Shown here: positions 22,772 to 35,200 of the stretch, piece after piece
Position numbering within the stretch: position 1 is the first letter of the stretch
How the letters are laid out: every line of letters begins with the position of its first letter
Origin: Lactarius indigo
Lineage: Eukaryota; Basidiomycota; Agaricomycetes; Russulales; Russulaceae
DNA length: 64,000 nucleotides
Assembly (NCBI GenBank): GCA_025766275.1
Contig: JAFKAC010000022.1
Coordinates: forward strand, 372,001 to 436,000
Reading direction: 5' to 3'
Notes under the pieces: generated by a model
The model's database searches: none
What the model was told of the DNA's origin: nothing
Seen by the model: the letters and a program-made list of their open reading frames with translations, nothing else
Program-made: the position numbers and the translations under genes

Positions 22772-25700
22772 CTATTGCCCACCATGCTCTGTCAATATCT
22801 TTTTGATTGCCCAACTTGACGCGACCTGGAATGGGGTTTTTCCTTCGTTGTCCTTGGCATCTACACTCGCACCACGGTTGAGCAACAAGCGCACGATCTC
22901 CGCTTTGTATCTGGATGACGTTACATGCAATGGAGTCCACCCGCGTTTGTCTTCGGCATTTGCATTCGCGTTGTGGTCGAGCAGCAATTGCACGATTTCT
23001 ATTGGGCCATAGTCCGACGCCTCGTGCAATGGGGTATTCCCATCCTCCTTCTTGGAGTCTACGTTCGCGCCATGGTCGAGCAGCAAGCGCGCGATCTCTG
23101 TTTCCCGATTGGACGACGCCTCGTGCAATGGGGTCCTTCCATCCACCATCTTGGAGTCTACGTTCGCGCCACGGTCGAGCAGCAAGTTCGCGACCTCTGC
23201 GTTGCCTGCAGATGACGCTAAGTGCAACGGGGTCGATCCGTCGTTATCCGAGACATTTGGGTTTGCACCGTGGTCGAGCAGCAGGCGTACAATATCTTCT
23301 TCGCGTCGGAATCTTGACACCTCGTGCAATGGAGTGCTTCCGTCCTTCTTCTTAGCTTCCGTATTCGCGCCACGGTCAAGCAGCAGACTTGCTGCCTCGA
23401 GCCTCCCATATTGTGATGCTAGATGTAATGGCGTCGAGTATTCCTTATCTTGTGCGTTGATTTCCGCGCCATGTTCGAGTAATAGCTCCGCGATCTCCAC
23501 GTGACCACGGTTCGATGCCCGGTGCAATGGAGTATGGCCTTGGTTGTCCGCAGTGTTGACGGGTACGTTGTGCTCCAGTAACATCCGAACAACCTCTAGG
23601 CATCCCGTGGATGCGGCTAAATGAATTGGAGTCAGAAGACCAATAGCCCGGGAATTCGCATCTGCGCCATGGTCGAGTAGCCACTGCGCGACATCGATAC
23701 GTGCACCATACGACGCAGCATGTAGTAGAGTCCGATTTGATCGATCATTGGTAACATCCACGGCTGCGCCATGCTGGTGTAATAGCTCAGCCACATCGAA
23801 GTGTCTCTTGTGCAATGCCGCTGCCAGTGGACTGTGATTATAACCACCCCTCGCATTGACTTGCTCGGGATGCTCGACGATGATGTGCGCTGCCAGGTCA
23901 TGAAACCCGCACAAAGAAGCATAATACAGCGGAGATCCAAGATATTTGTAGAGTCCTCCGAAGTTTGGCCAGCGATCGTCGATGTCGTACAACCGGAGCC
24001 ACGCGTCAAAATGTAGTTTGGTCGAGTCAAAAAGGAGTCGCATCCCATCTTTAATCCGTGACGACACCTTCCCGAACTGCGCATGCTCTACCCAATGCCG
24101 ACTGGCATATCTCGCTAACGGAAACCTATCTCCAACCCAGCTATCGTTTGTGCTGCCGTCCAACTGGAGTAGCGTTCCCAAGCAAGCTTGCGCGAGAGTC
24201 GTATGTGCGGCTTCGGGAATGATATGAAAGTACGAAGCGTCTCCTTTAGAAGTGAAAAGCCGATCGGAAGTCAAGAATTCCTTCACCGAAAAATGCGTAA
24301 ACTGGACAACCCGGGAATAACCATCGTCGACTTCGGTGATCAAGCTTGAGCATGTAGATAGCACAGCTCGTTGTCGATCCTCCCATCGCCAGTCCTCCTT
24401 CAACTTCGGCGTCGCTCCTTCGCCATCTTCAAAGTCAAGCGCAAGTATTTCTGCCAGCTCATCGACACGCAGCGGCCGAACGGCCGCAGTGAGACATTGT
24501 AACAGACGACGAGCGTGGTCTCGGTTAGCCATCCCGATCTCCTTCAACACCCGCTCATATGTCTCGTCCAATGATTTCGGTAATCCGTTCAGCGTGCGCC
24601 GGATGCTTTGCGGAAGGCAATGTTGCAACACTTCCAGCTGACAAAATACCCATCGAAACCTGTCATAAAGTCAACAACCGTCGTCACCATCCTTGAACAC
24701 GCTTACATTCCATCGGCTCTATTCGTGAGCGTCCCGATAACCAGTTCTCTGTCCTTCTCCCTCCATCTCCTCATCGCCGTATCTGAGTCCGCGTACACCA
24801 CAGATCGGATATAGTCTTCAATATCCTTCTTTTGTCCACTCTCCTCGTGAATCGACACTGGGTGAAACGCTAGGGGCTCAAGCACGTCCCGGATGTCGTT
24901 CTCCGGACGGCTGGTAATACATATATGGAAATCTGATAGCCGGAGGCCGACAAGGTCCTTTATGAGATCAAGCACCTGTTTGCGGTCGGGTGGAATTCCT
25001 GAGGTGTTGGGGCATTCGTCCAGCGCATCCAAGATGATGTAGATTGGGCCGAGGCCAGGTAGCGTGAGCATCTCTTTAAGACACCCAATCAACGTGCTCG
25101 TGCTGGGCTTATGCGCGCCATCATCGTGTGCCTTGTAAACACGGGAGAGTATGTCGGAACAGCTGTCGGAACGAGCGGACAGCTGTGTGAGAAGGGAAGG
25201 AAGCAAGTTGCGGATGTTTTGTTTATCGGTGTCCTTGAAATCGAAATAGAAATACGCCATTGACGCTTGTCCAGCCTCCCGCAACGCTGTGATGTCTTGG
25301 ATGATTGCGGAACTAGATGGTGGCGTAAGTTGCTGAGGGGTGAACGCAACAAATGACAACGAACCAAAGGATGCTCTTCCCTGAGCCCGCTTCCATCATT
25401 AGACGCGATCAGGATCTGGGAATATGTAAAGGGACAGAAGCGCGCACGTTTGCCGTGGATCCACAACAGGGATGTGGTAGACTTGGACTTCCATTCTATG
25501 AATATACTTCCTTGAAAGAACCATGTCGCGGTGCCTTGATGTTGAATGTTGGATGCGAGGTTTTGATTAGTGGATGGGTCTGGCGGAGACAGCCACGCCC
25601 GGTGCTTCGTCCGTATCCGGCCCCCTGCAGTGGGATTTCAGTCTCAGCAAGCAAGAGTGGCGGGGCTAAAGGACCACGGACGCTTTTCTTCGTCGATATT

Positions 25701-26677
25701 GTTTGCTGCCTGTTGCACCAGAGCTTTCGTTTCCAATGTCGTCGCTTTGATCACCTTGCCGTCTTGACGTATGTGAGTTTACGACGGCCCTTGTGACTAG
25801 CTAAAGTGTTGAACGTACCCTCAATAACCACGTTGACCTTGTCGCCGACAGTTTCTACTCCGTCCTTGACATCGTGTGCGACTTTCAGAACTTGCACAAT
25901 CGCCATCTGGGCCTCCTGCTGCGTCAATCTATCCAATCTTCCCAGCGCGTCCTCGATGTCCCTCCTTCCAATCAGTTTCTTCAGATATCTCTCTGAATAT
26001 CTATCAGCAATGGGCGACGTATATCATCTGGGATCGACTCACTTGCTCGTCCCTGCTTTATCTCCTTCGTCACGATCCCAAAAATTCCAAGAACCTCGAC
26101 CATTATCTTCACGTTGATATCCTTCATCGCCTCCGTCATCGGCACCGCACTATACCCCTCCAGCCGCCTGAAGAAACTTTCGATGCGCTCGAAGATATCG
26201 ATGAGCGCATCTTGGCTCGCAACGACATCTTTTGCCGCCTGTGTAGGTTCCGTATCAGTGCAGTTCGAGTAAGCGAGATCCACGATAATAGCTACCAGGA
26301 GAAGGACTCCGGCACCAGCGAAGATGACTTTCGCCGGAGAGAAGACCTAACAATATGATATCAGAGGATAGATCGTGGAGGGATCGCGAAATGGCGTTCA
26401 CCAGTCCGACGCCCTCCCCAAACGCCGCGGAAAAGGCATAAAGCACGTTGACAGTCGGATTCAACCACCTCGTCAACCTGTCATCGCCGGATGTAGATTG
26501 CTCGAACTGTTGGACTTGAGTGCGGAGGACGGCCAGGATGTCGGTGGGGGAGTTGCAGGTTTGCAACTGGGCCATCAACGGATGCGCGAGAAGGTCTTTC
26601 TTCGTCTTCTTTCTATAAGTGTCCAGAGAAGCACAGAAGATGGCCTGTAAACTGGAAGAAGAGGAGGCTATGGACAT
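22772..26677 (-). CDS. NLR3: Goodbye-NACHT-ankyrin STAND receptor, 12 repeats
   Basis: Nine exons: 26677-26402, 26346-26296, 26238-26043, 26000-25819, 25762-25678, 25624-25448, 25389-25365, 25312-24707, 24659-22772. Together 3486 nt, an intact 1161-aa protein. Domain order matches its paralogues: Goodbye (SLDTYRKKTKKDLLAHPLMA), P-loop GKPGSGKS near 322, Walker B ILDALDEC, the FTHFSVKEFLTS motif and twelve ankyrin repeats. The start at 26677 (MSIASSSS) is the counterpart of the NLR1 and NLR2 starts. An in-frame ATG at 26842 would add 55 residues but is not shared. The 33-kb hAT insertion begins 647 bp upstream of the start codon, so its promoter region may be truncated. Confidence 0.92.
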
Positions 26678-27315
26678 GGCAACAGTAACGAGGAGAGGCG
26701 TTTGAGGTACTGCGACGATACTAGGAGTCTGGGGCTGAGGGTGGGAAGCGGCTGAGTGGGAACACCCGAATCGATTGGCACGAGGTTTGGGAGGTAACGC
26801 CCGCACAGCCTCAACGAGTAAACGGGCCGGCAATGTTTTCAAAAGCAGTGGTGTGGAGGAGTTGTGGAGGTTAGCATTTTCATTTGCTACCTCGGAGGGA
26901 AACTGAGTGCAGTGACGAGTTCCATGGTTCCAGGTCGGGGTAAACAGGCATGGTGACCGGGGTTTAGGGGTATCGGGATGGTTGGTTGCGCTTATGCTGA
27001 TCGTAGATAGTCACGTGTTCGCGCTGTCCCTGTCATAGTCGAACAAACAGGACGGCATCCCTCTGGGAAACATCGTGCTTCCGTCCAGTTTCTATGAAGT
27101 TTTCCAGCTCAGATAAACACCTATTACCGTGAACAAGAGTCAGTACTCTTCGACCTTTGTTTCCCTCTACCACACGCCGGTCTCCTTCCCGTCCAGCACC
27201 ACACCAAACCTGGAGCTTGAAATCCTCAACATGTTCGTGTCATTTGCCATGTTTTCTCTCACTATCTGCTAATTTATCCCACAGGGCTATGTTAGGACCC
27301 ATACCATCTCTACGT
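26678..27315. other. NLR3 upstream region up to the hAT insertion
   Basis: Homologous to 16873-17459. Contains the presumed leader and proximal promoter of NLR3. No gene is supported. Confidence 0.6.
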
Positions 27316-27323
27316 CGACCATC
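27316..27323. repeat. hAT target-site duplication, left
   Basis: Octamer cgaccatc, identical to 60633-60640. An 8-bp target duplication is characteristic of hAT transposons. Confidence 0.93.
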
Positions 27324-27560
27324 TAGTGGTGTCAAAGTTTGGTTCTGAACTTTGGTTCGGACCCGAACCTAACTGAACCAGACCCAATTTCAGGTTCGGG
27401 TTTGGCCGTCTGTCCTGAACCGGACTGACAGTTCCGTTCGGGGTTCAGCAAAACTCAGATTCTGCTGAACCACATGTGAACGCGTCCGAACGCGTTCAGA
27501 CTCTTATCCTTAACTCTCATCTCGCTGAGGTGTACGTGCAGCAACTTCGTCTAGGCAGCA
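27324..27560. repeat. hAT left terminus and subterminal repeats
   Basis: Terminal inverted repeat followed by many copies in both orientations of GGTTCGG/CCGAACC-like words (27337-27500). The right end mirrors this at 60418-60620. Clustered subterminal repeats of this kind are typical transposase-binding regions of hAT elements. Confidence 0.75.
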
Positions 27561-29457
27561 AGTTTGGGTGACCAAATAAGGTCATTTCATGAGACTGACT
27601 CGTGATGTTCCACGCCTGCTAGTCAGTCAACGCTCACGCTCACACTTTCCGACCGCAAAAAGGTATGTATTGTACTTTTCAATTCCCTCTTCCTTGGTTG
27701 ACACATATCGCATTGGCCCTTCTGGTTACTTTTTCCCCACCTCCAACACCACCTTCAAATGTCTTTCCTCCCCTGTCGCCCTGCTCTCCCGTCACCCAGT
27801 ACCCACAGATGTCAGTGGCCCGTATAGTGCAAGGGCGCCGCGGCCCTTCGTGCCTTCGGTGACACTACAATTTAATTCACATAAGTCACCCCTCGCATAA
27901 GTACTGGTAATGGCTTACCTTTTAACAGCGCACTCGCACAGATACCTGGCAACTCGCCACAACGGCCACCACAGGCCCCACCGCAGGACCCCTAAGATAC
28001 GTGCACCCAAGCCTTTGCTTACGATAGCATGCTTAGCACTTAGCGTCCTTAGGATGTTTCGAACGTTTTCCATTTTCGTCCTGACTGTCCTTAGCGCCCT
28101 TAGGGCTCTTTGCACATTTCGACTTTTTAACGTTCCCCCTCGCGTTCCCCGGTTTCCCCAGCGTGCCGCACCTACGCGCGGCCTTACCGACTCTAGCGCG
28201 ACCCATCAAAGACCGAGGAGGCTATCTCCGCGAAGTTTCGCGTCCTGCGGAAGCGTGCATGACCATTTCCGATCACTATTGACCATAGCCCACTGTTCAT
28301 ATTCCCGATCTCGCCACACTTGCGCGCGGCCTTAGGAAATTGCGCATGACGCGTCTACGACCCAGGCACCCTCGTCTGTGAAGTCTTGCATTGTGCGGAA
28401 GCATGCACGACTGTTTCCGATCACCTGCAACCACCCAATCCAGCGGGGCTCCATGTAGCTCACCATTCCCTTTACCGACCCTGCAGCACTCGTGTGCGGG
28501 CTTAGCTATTCAACACGGGCGCGGCCACAACTGCCACGGAGCTACATACGACATCTCTTGCCCCGCGGAAGCCTGCGCGCTCACTTGCGCCACATCACGC
28601 CTGGGCACTTGCAACATCTTAGACGTGTTCTCTGATGATCAAGGATGGTTAATGGTATCGTATTGGATGTTTTTACACTTTCAAGTCTATTGACGGGTTT
28701 TGTGGGTACAGTGAGACTGATTTTGGACCAAGGGCTGATGTCTGCACACCATACATGGTGTACTCCACCCAGAGGTGGTGTCACCACACGTGTATTTACA
28801 CTTGTGTATGGTGGGTCACGACATTACCAGTCACGGGCACCCAGATCACCCTGGTGATCACCATGATGCAGGGACATGGGCGCATATCCGGTTCGTCTCC
28901 TAGACGAGGTTGACCCTGTGACTGACTGTAGTGTGGTGTATTCGGCAGGGGTGCGCATCGGCCATTGATGGACACATCAACAGGCATGTTGGAGGTGACT
29001 CTCAGAGCGTGGAAGAGGTGTAGTGTGGGGGGTCTGTGTCTCTACCCGTTGACAATTGCAGCTTTTAGCTGATTGATTGTTGGACCCCAGGGATACACAG
29101 TAGTTACGACGCCATACACTCAGTCCATTACTACACTAAGTATTCGGCTTGTTTTGTCACAACTCACAACCCTGTCCGAGTGTCGCACTGTCCGTGTGAC
29201 GTACATCAGACTCGGAAGTGCCGCCACTGCTGCGTCTCCTGGTGGCAGCTGAACATTGAACATCAACTTTACGTTGGGCACCGCGGCCCTTATGTACTGT
29301 AGTAGGCTTGAAACCACTCAGTTTCAGCCGTTCAGAGTCGCCTGTCCAACGTCCGCCTTTCTCGGCCATTAGCACCATGCCACCAGTTTATGTTCGTTGT
29401 AAGTCAAACTTTTCTTGGTGAGGTATTCCATATCCCTTGAAAGTACAGCTTCACACC
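27561..29457. other. hAT left interior, no recognised gene
   Basis: 27600-27850 is an imperfect direct repeat of 59955-60185 (shared 'cgctcac[g/c]ctcacactttcc' and 'aaggtatgt'), perhaps promoter or untranslated sequence. In 28240-28600 a 'gcggaagc[g/a/c]tgc' motif recurs at 28248, 28398 and 28565, as in a degenerate array of roughly 150-170 bp units. 28690-28860 contains nested palindromic words (accatacatggtgta). Short open frames here lack family signals. Confidence 0.45.
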
Positions 29458-29620
29458 ATGCTTGGCCTGTCTGTCGTTGACATTTCCTTCGGAGCGGCTT
29501 TTGTCGGGGCCACCGGGCTACTCATCAGTACTACGTGAGTCCTGCTTGGGTGCTTCCATGCAGCTACTTATTAAACCGGTAGCCTCTTTGGCTTGACAAT
29601 TGTGCAAATGTGAGTTCGAG
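29458..29620 (+). pseudogene. Possible first exons of a multi-pass membrane protein (relic)
   Basis: ATG 29458 opens a hydrophobic exon (SVVDISFGAAFVGATGLL) ending at a gtgagt donor near 29536. A second exon-like piece (LFGLTIVQ) follows near 29584-29608, ending at gtgag. The FGAAFVG...LFGLTIVQ pattern resembles the start of a large basidiomycete seven-helix family, but no downstream exons could be found. Speculative. Confidence 0.25.
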
Positions 29621-30209
29621 CGAATACAATCTCATGCAGACTTCTAAATTTGCTGTTCTTGTAGATGGACGTACTTCCGGTAACCGGTCCTTGTCTCTGG
29701 ATGCCATAAACTAACATGTCCAAGGATCCATCGGAATAGAGTCCCACTTTGGACAGAACCCTTGACGGAAGATGTCTGAACTCTGAACATGATGTCGAGC
29801 CTACTCCGCCAAGCTCAAATGTTGGAATCAAGTGTGTCGGAGGTCTTGTAGTGATCAATACATACATGAGCCAGCAGGGAGGGACGACGACAGGATTGTG
29901 TGTAGTGGTCAAATAAGCAGAGAAACACGAATACATGATACACGAAGAGCGTCTGTAAGGACGTAAAGGGGGTGTGAGGCTGCCGAGGCAAACATCTGTC
30001 CGGTGTCTTCGATGGTTGCATAAAGAATCGAAACACCGGAAGTCATGGTGCTTCCGACTCAATTGTGCGACACACGGATGTGACACACGGGATTGCGAGC
30101 GGTATCATAAGAAAATCGAATTATCGACAGTGGAAACAGACGTACCTTTGTTTTTTTTTTTCTTTTCCCTACGCCACGCATCTTTCAACCTCCCTGAGTC
30201 TCCTCTGGC

Positions 30210-31466
30210 ATGCCTGTTGGGAAACATCTATCAGATGCCGACGCAAAGCGTCAGGTGGCCATTGCGCAGATTGCAACAACTGAGGGAGGTCCTAAGTCAG
30301 CAACAAGATCAGCGGCGGGGATTCAACTTCCCAGCCTGAGCAGCGTTTCAATGTACATGAAATCTTTCAGGGTCTTGGATACTGGTGAAACCGAACCTGA
30401 CACAGAGTAAGTGCGAGTAATCGGCCTACTAGTGTAAAATGACTTATGAAGCTAGACTGTTACGCCCTAGCAGGGGCGTAGGTTCTAGGGGTTTCAAGTC
30501 ACACAAGTATCAAGCGAAGACCTCTGTTGTCTTATTGCTATGAAATCCAAGTGGCGAAAGTGTGGCACAGGGTGCAGCACTACTCTGTAATATAGGACTC
30601 CTCGTCCAAAGTGTCTGACACTTCTCTACACTTGATCTTGCTAGTGCACAGAGTATAACAGGTGTGACGCGTTGATATAGTTCAACTGCAAAGACTTTGA
30701 AGTGTCCTGGTTAAAGACTGAAGTAGGGGATGCACAAGAGGAGGGGAATAGAGCGAAGTCACACCAAAGTACAAAGGCAAGGTTGCTAGATTGCAAACGA
30801 AGCCAAGTCTGGCTTCCTACGGTCTATAGTACAGGTTTATATAGGACAGGGTTCCAAACAACATGAACACAAGTCCACACAATATCAAAGAGACTAAACG
30901 GAGCAAGCAGAAGTTCGGATCAAAGAAACAGCACCACTAGTAACAGTAGCTCCTTTGGTAACAAGGTATAGTACAGAAGTGGAAAGGCAGGGTGGAAACA
31001 TACTGTGACTGAGGTCTGAAGCATCGGATCATAACATAGACCTACCACGGGCATGATGGGCGACCTCGGGGACGGCAGTGTCACAAGCTGTCCAGGCGAG
31101 TCTCAGAGCGGTGATGATGAGGCTGAAGACTCGGACGACGAGACTGAATGCTCAGACGATGAGACCAAATACTCGGACTTCACCCTTGCTGCCGTATCCA
31201 GCACTAAAGGCCTCAAGCGGTGCAATACCACCCTACTAGTACCGGAGGGGCCCAACGCCTGGGCCAACTGGAGAGCGGATATACAGGCTTCAGGCCAGGC
31301 TAACACCGGTGACAGCACCAACACCGGTTTTGTCTTAGGGGACGTCCATAAAGATGAGCCTGACAGCGATGAAGCCCAAAAACATACCAAACCTAGAAAG
31401 AGGGTCGCCGCCATGATGAGTAACGCCCCGCTGCCGGAGGGGGACTGGAAGTGCTCACGCACATAA
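30210..31466 (+). CDS. Two-exon acidic protein, probable hAT accessory gene
   Basis: Exon 1 (ATG 30210 to 30406, MPVGKHLSDADAKRQVAI...) ends at a gtaagt donor. Exon 2 begins at 31040 in the matching phase and runs to a stop at 31464-31466, giving about 207 residues. The middle is strongly acidic (DDEAEDSDDETECSDDETK) and a basic segment (KHTKPRKRVA) follows. The intron contains a solo LTR; without it the intron would be 49 nt. The frame is intact. It lies inside the hAT on the transposase strand, 750 bp upstream of that gene. I do not recognise the family. It may be an accessory protein of the transposon or a captured host gene. Confidence 0.55.
30458..31036 (-). mobile_element. Solo LTR of the element-A family
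   Basis: 579 bp starting TGTTACGCCC and ending TCATAACA, an inverted and diverged copy of the element A LTR (35248-35825). It is flanked by a perfect 5-bp duplication, tagac (30453-30457 and 31037-31041). It sits in the intron of the acidic gene, and the right-hand tagac supplies the AG of the 3' splice site. Visible divergence from the element A LTRs shows an older insertion of the same family, followed by LTR-LTR recombination. Confidence 0.92.
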
Positions 31467-32219
31467 AGGAACAGAACGACAGGAGCGGCTGGAGAGAGTA
31501 ATGGCCAACCCTGTGCATAGATAGTACGACAGGCGAATTCAAACCTTTTGCCGACTACAGTGTGTTCCATGAAACAGTGTTGACATGACACTAGTTGAAG
31601 TCAGAGTGAGAGAGGAAGAAAGAAAATGAGAAGATCGTGGTGCACCTTTTTCCAGACAAACAGGCAGTCATCGGCCGACAAAGGTGTATGCAATAACAAG
31701 GCCTGCAGGACAGGGGATGGAGGAGAATGTTCTGAGGCAGGACCCTTGACAACGGCCCAAAGGCGAGACCCTTGACGACAGCCCGCAAGACAGAATGAAG
31801 GGGAATGTTTTGATGTGGGACCCTTGACGATGTTTTGACCGAGGTATTGTCGGCTATGGTGTAGGTGGTCGAGAACAGCCGATAACGTCGGAGCGGTTGG
31901 GCATCTGACGAGGAGAGAAGGAGCAACCAGAGGCAAGACAATGGTGGGGGAAGGAAAGAAAGCTTGTTGAAAATCGAAGCGAGTGATGGGAAAAATAGAC
32001 GAAACATGACTCAATGCAGATCTGGGAAGCCCAGTCACGTGTCAGGCCGACGGGTTGTCCTCTGTCTTTTTTTTGGATCCATTACGCGCTGTCCTCTCAC
32101 CACCTCACCACTAGGGCTCTTCACGTCTTCACCTCTGCGACATTAACGTACAGATATGAGGGGGCAAAAAGGATAAAAACCAGGTATGTCCCTACGACGA
32201 CCAACTCACCTTTCAGACC
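31467..32219. other. hAT spacer with inverted repeat
   Basis: Positions 31600-31800 read on the minus strand match 59500-59760 on the plus strand (cgtcaagggtcctgcctcagaaca, tgcatatacctt/tgcatacaccttt). The same promoter-like segment is thus present in opposite orientations in the two halves of the hAT. 32030-32215, just before the transposase ATG, contains a long T run and probably the transposase promoter. Confidence 0.45.
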
Positions 32220-35200
32220 ATGTCCTCGAACATGGAAGATCTGGGTCATGCCGTCCGACCCGATGGATCCTTGAAAGATGCCTCAGAGATGACTTGGACA
32301 TTTGACGCAGATGAGTCAATCCCATTTCCTTCTCAGAGCTTGGGTGGTTCTGCTGTCAGCACTAGGTGATCAGGACGTGCTCATTGCCCATCTTGGCGAG
32401 CTCTTGAGGCAGCCGAGGCTGAGGCATCTTTGGGTTCTGCAGTGGCGAGAGGTGTCAAGCCAGGTTCTAAACACAAGGCCCCGAGTGTGTCTACTGAAGA
32501 TCAGCACATCACACGCAAGATCAGTGTCGATATGGACGATGCCTCATCATACAATGGTGACAACGGCGACAACAACAACAACAGTTCCGTGGTCCCAACA
32601 CACGACATGAATGATCTGTCCAATGTGCCTGACAGTGATGCTTCCATGGAGCCACAAGATGTGGGCAACCTTGCATCCACCGGCGACTACGAGTCTATCA
32701 GGGCAATGGCAGATGCGGACCATGAGGTATGTCCCCTACTCACATCTCTGTACATATTCTCATCGATCGGTTAGGCCCTGAACTTCAAACCGAAACAAAA
32801 CCCTACGGCAGACATCCACCTTATCTTTAATCAAAAAAAGGAGTATAAGCACCCAGTCACAGGCAAGATCTCCGATGCACACTTGTGCACGATCTGTGAG
32901 TGAGTATTTTTATTTCATTTTCCTGTTTTCCTTCGCTGAAGTTATTTGAAGGAAGGATCTCTCGATCAACTGGAACTCGTGCATATTGACAGGAAGCACG
33001 AGCTCTTTGCGGATGCATATTGCAAGGTAAATTACTACTCTCTATTCACGCAATCTTCTGATCCTTTTAGGCATCATGTGGACCTGTATCGCAAACGCTG
33101 CAAAGTGCTTGGCATCCAGCCACATCCCCGCGCCCTCTCTCACCTTCCTGCTAGTTCACGCAGCAGCAGGTATGTTGCTGCTATCCTATATTCACTTGAC
33201 AATCAGTTCATATCACGCAGCAGCAGGTACGTCGCTGCTATCTTATATTCACTACACGATCGGTTCACATTTCGTGTAGCCTCACCCAGACAAGTTTAGA
33301 TGGTGTGGTCACTCGCGAACCAAAGGTCCCTCCATTTACGACCGCAGGTTTACTCGACCACATCATCGAACTTATTGTCTGCAAAGACGAGGTGAGTGAT
33401 TACGGACATTATGATGCCATATAATCTGATCTCCTTTCGCCTTCAGGCATTCTTGTTGGTCAAGCGCGGCGCTTTTCGCCACCTCCTCAAGTTCTGTCGG
33501 CCTTCTCTTTTGGAGAAGGACATACCCTCCTGCAACACAATTTGCACTGAGGTACTTAGATGCGTTCACATTGCACAGGGAAGAATGCGCGAGAACATGA
33601 AGAGAGCCCCCGGCAAGATATCGTTCACTTTTGACGCGTGGACCTCAGAACCTGGCGACCCTTATTTATCCATCACAGCCCATTATATAGACACACCAGC
33701 AGATCAACCGCACATGTGGCGCCTCAGGCGTGAACAACTCATATTTGAGGAAATCAAGGGTAGGCACATGGGTAAGAATATGGCCAACATCCTGGCTCGT
33801 ACGCTAGACAGCTACGGGCTTCATGGCAAGGTGACACTTTCGTTGTCTCTCTCGTCTTGTAACTCACTCAGAACCCGCATAGATCAGCTGGTTTACCAGT
33901 GATGGGGCAGCCGTTAATCGGACAACCATTCGCGTGCTCCAGAACAAGCTTGCTGCTACAGAAGACGGATGGAGCGCCGCGGAACATGATATGTTGTAAG
34001 TCCTGGTACATCCAGGTATTCCCAAACGCTTTCTAATTGAACTCTCAGGTGCATGGAGCACTCGCTCCACCTCGCAGTGAAGCACTTCATACAGAAGGTT
34101 GCACCAGGTCTGGGCTCTGACACCATTTATAGGAACACTTTCACCGGGCCAGACCCGGAGGATCCTAATGACAATGAGGATGAGGACGAGGACGAGGAAG
34201 TCTTCGACTCAGGTAATTCACTGGGAAAAGCAGTCGCCTTGGTCAAACAGGCAAGTTCCTTCCACATTGGACTTGCGTTTGCGCTAATGTGTGTGCGTTG
34301 CACTGCAGATTCGTAAATCGCCGCAGGCCAGAGCCTACTTCAGAGAGACCTGCATTCAAGTTGGGACTGTGCCCTTGGAACTTATCATGTGGATCCGAAC
34401 TCGCTGGGGATCCCTCTACAGCTTCCTCGACCGGTTTCTCAAGCTACGATTGGTACGTGTCATGTTTTCATCATCTCAATCACTGACACCTATTTCCTAC
34501 AGGGAATCGATCAATTCATTCTGCTCGCAGATGCGAATGACCAAGTCCCAAGCTTGACTGGGCAGCGGAGCTACACCGACTTTCAGTTGACCCAGAAAGA
34601 CTGGGAACGGCTCGCCAAAATCAAATATTCAATAAGAGTGTGTGTTTTTTTCTTCCAATTGTTGCCTTCTTGTTATTATTCACGCTCCACCAGGAGCTGT
34701 CCGACACTCAGCAGACGTTCTCGAAAGAGCACACCCCGACCGTTTGGCGTGTCCTCTCAACTTTCAAGTTTCTCATCAAAAATTGGGAAACCATGGCCGA
34801 TCACATTCAATACCACGAGCTGAAGGACGCGCTGAACGAAGGACTCAAAAATCTTCGCAAATGGTATGCTCGTGTCAAAGGGTCACGTGTCACTTATTTC
34901 ATATGTGTCGGTGAGTTCTCGCGTTTGTGCTCTTTCTTGATTTTGAGCTGACTACACCAGTTCTCGATCCAAATCTCAAGGATCTATATTTCCGAGTCCA
35001 ATGGGATCACAAACAACATGCCGCCGCTATGAAGGAGCTTGAGGAAGTGGTACATGATTTTTTTTAACACCCAATTGTTTTTACCAATATTACCTTGTTA
35101 GTTCGACAAATATCATATTACTTCGGAAACTACAACGCGTGCTGAAGACACCATCGTGCCACCCACGCCTAAGCCATCGGCCCATTACAGCGGTTTGTAC

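Noticed and set aside
26678..26842. N-terminal extension of NLR3 from ATG 26842
   Set aside because: The upstream frame is not preserved in NLR1, and similarity with NLR2 fades towards the 5' end. The start at 26677 matches both paralogues.
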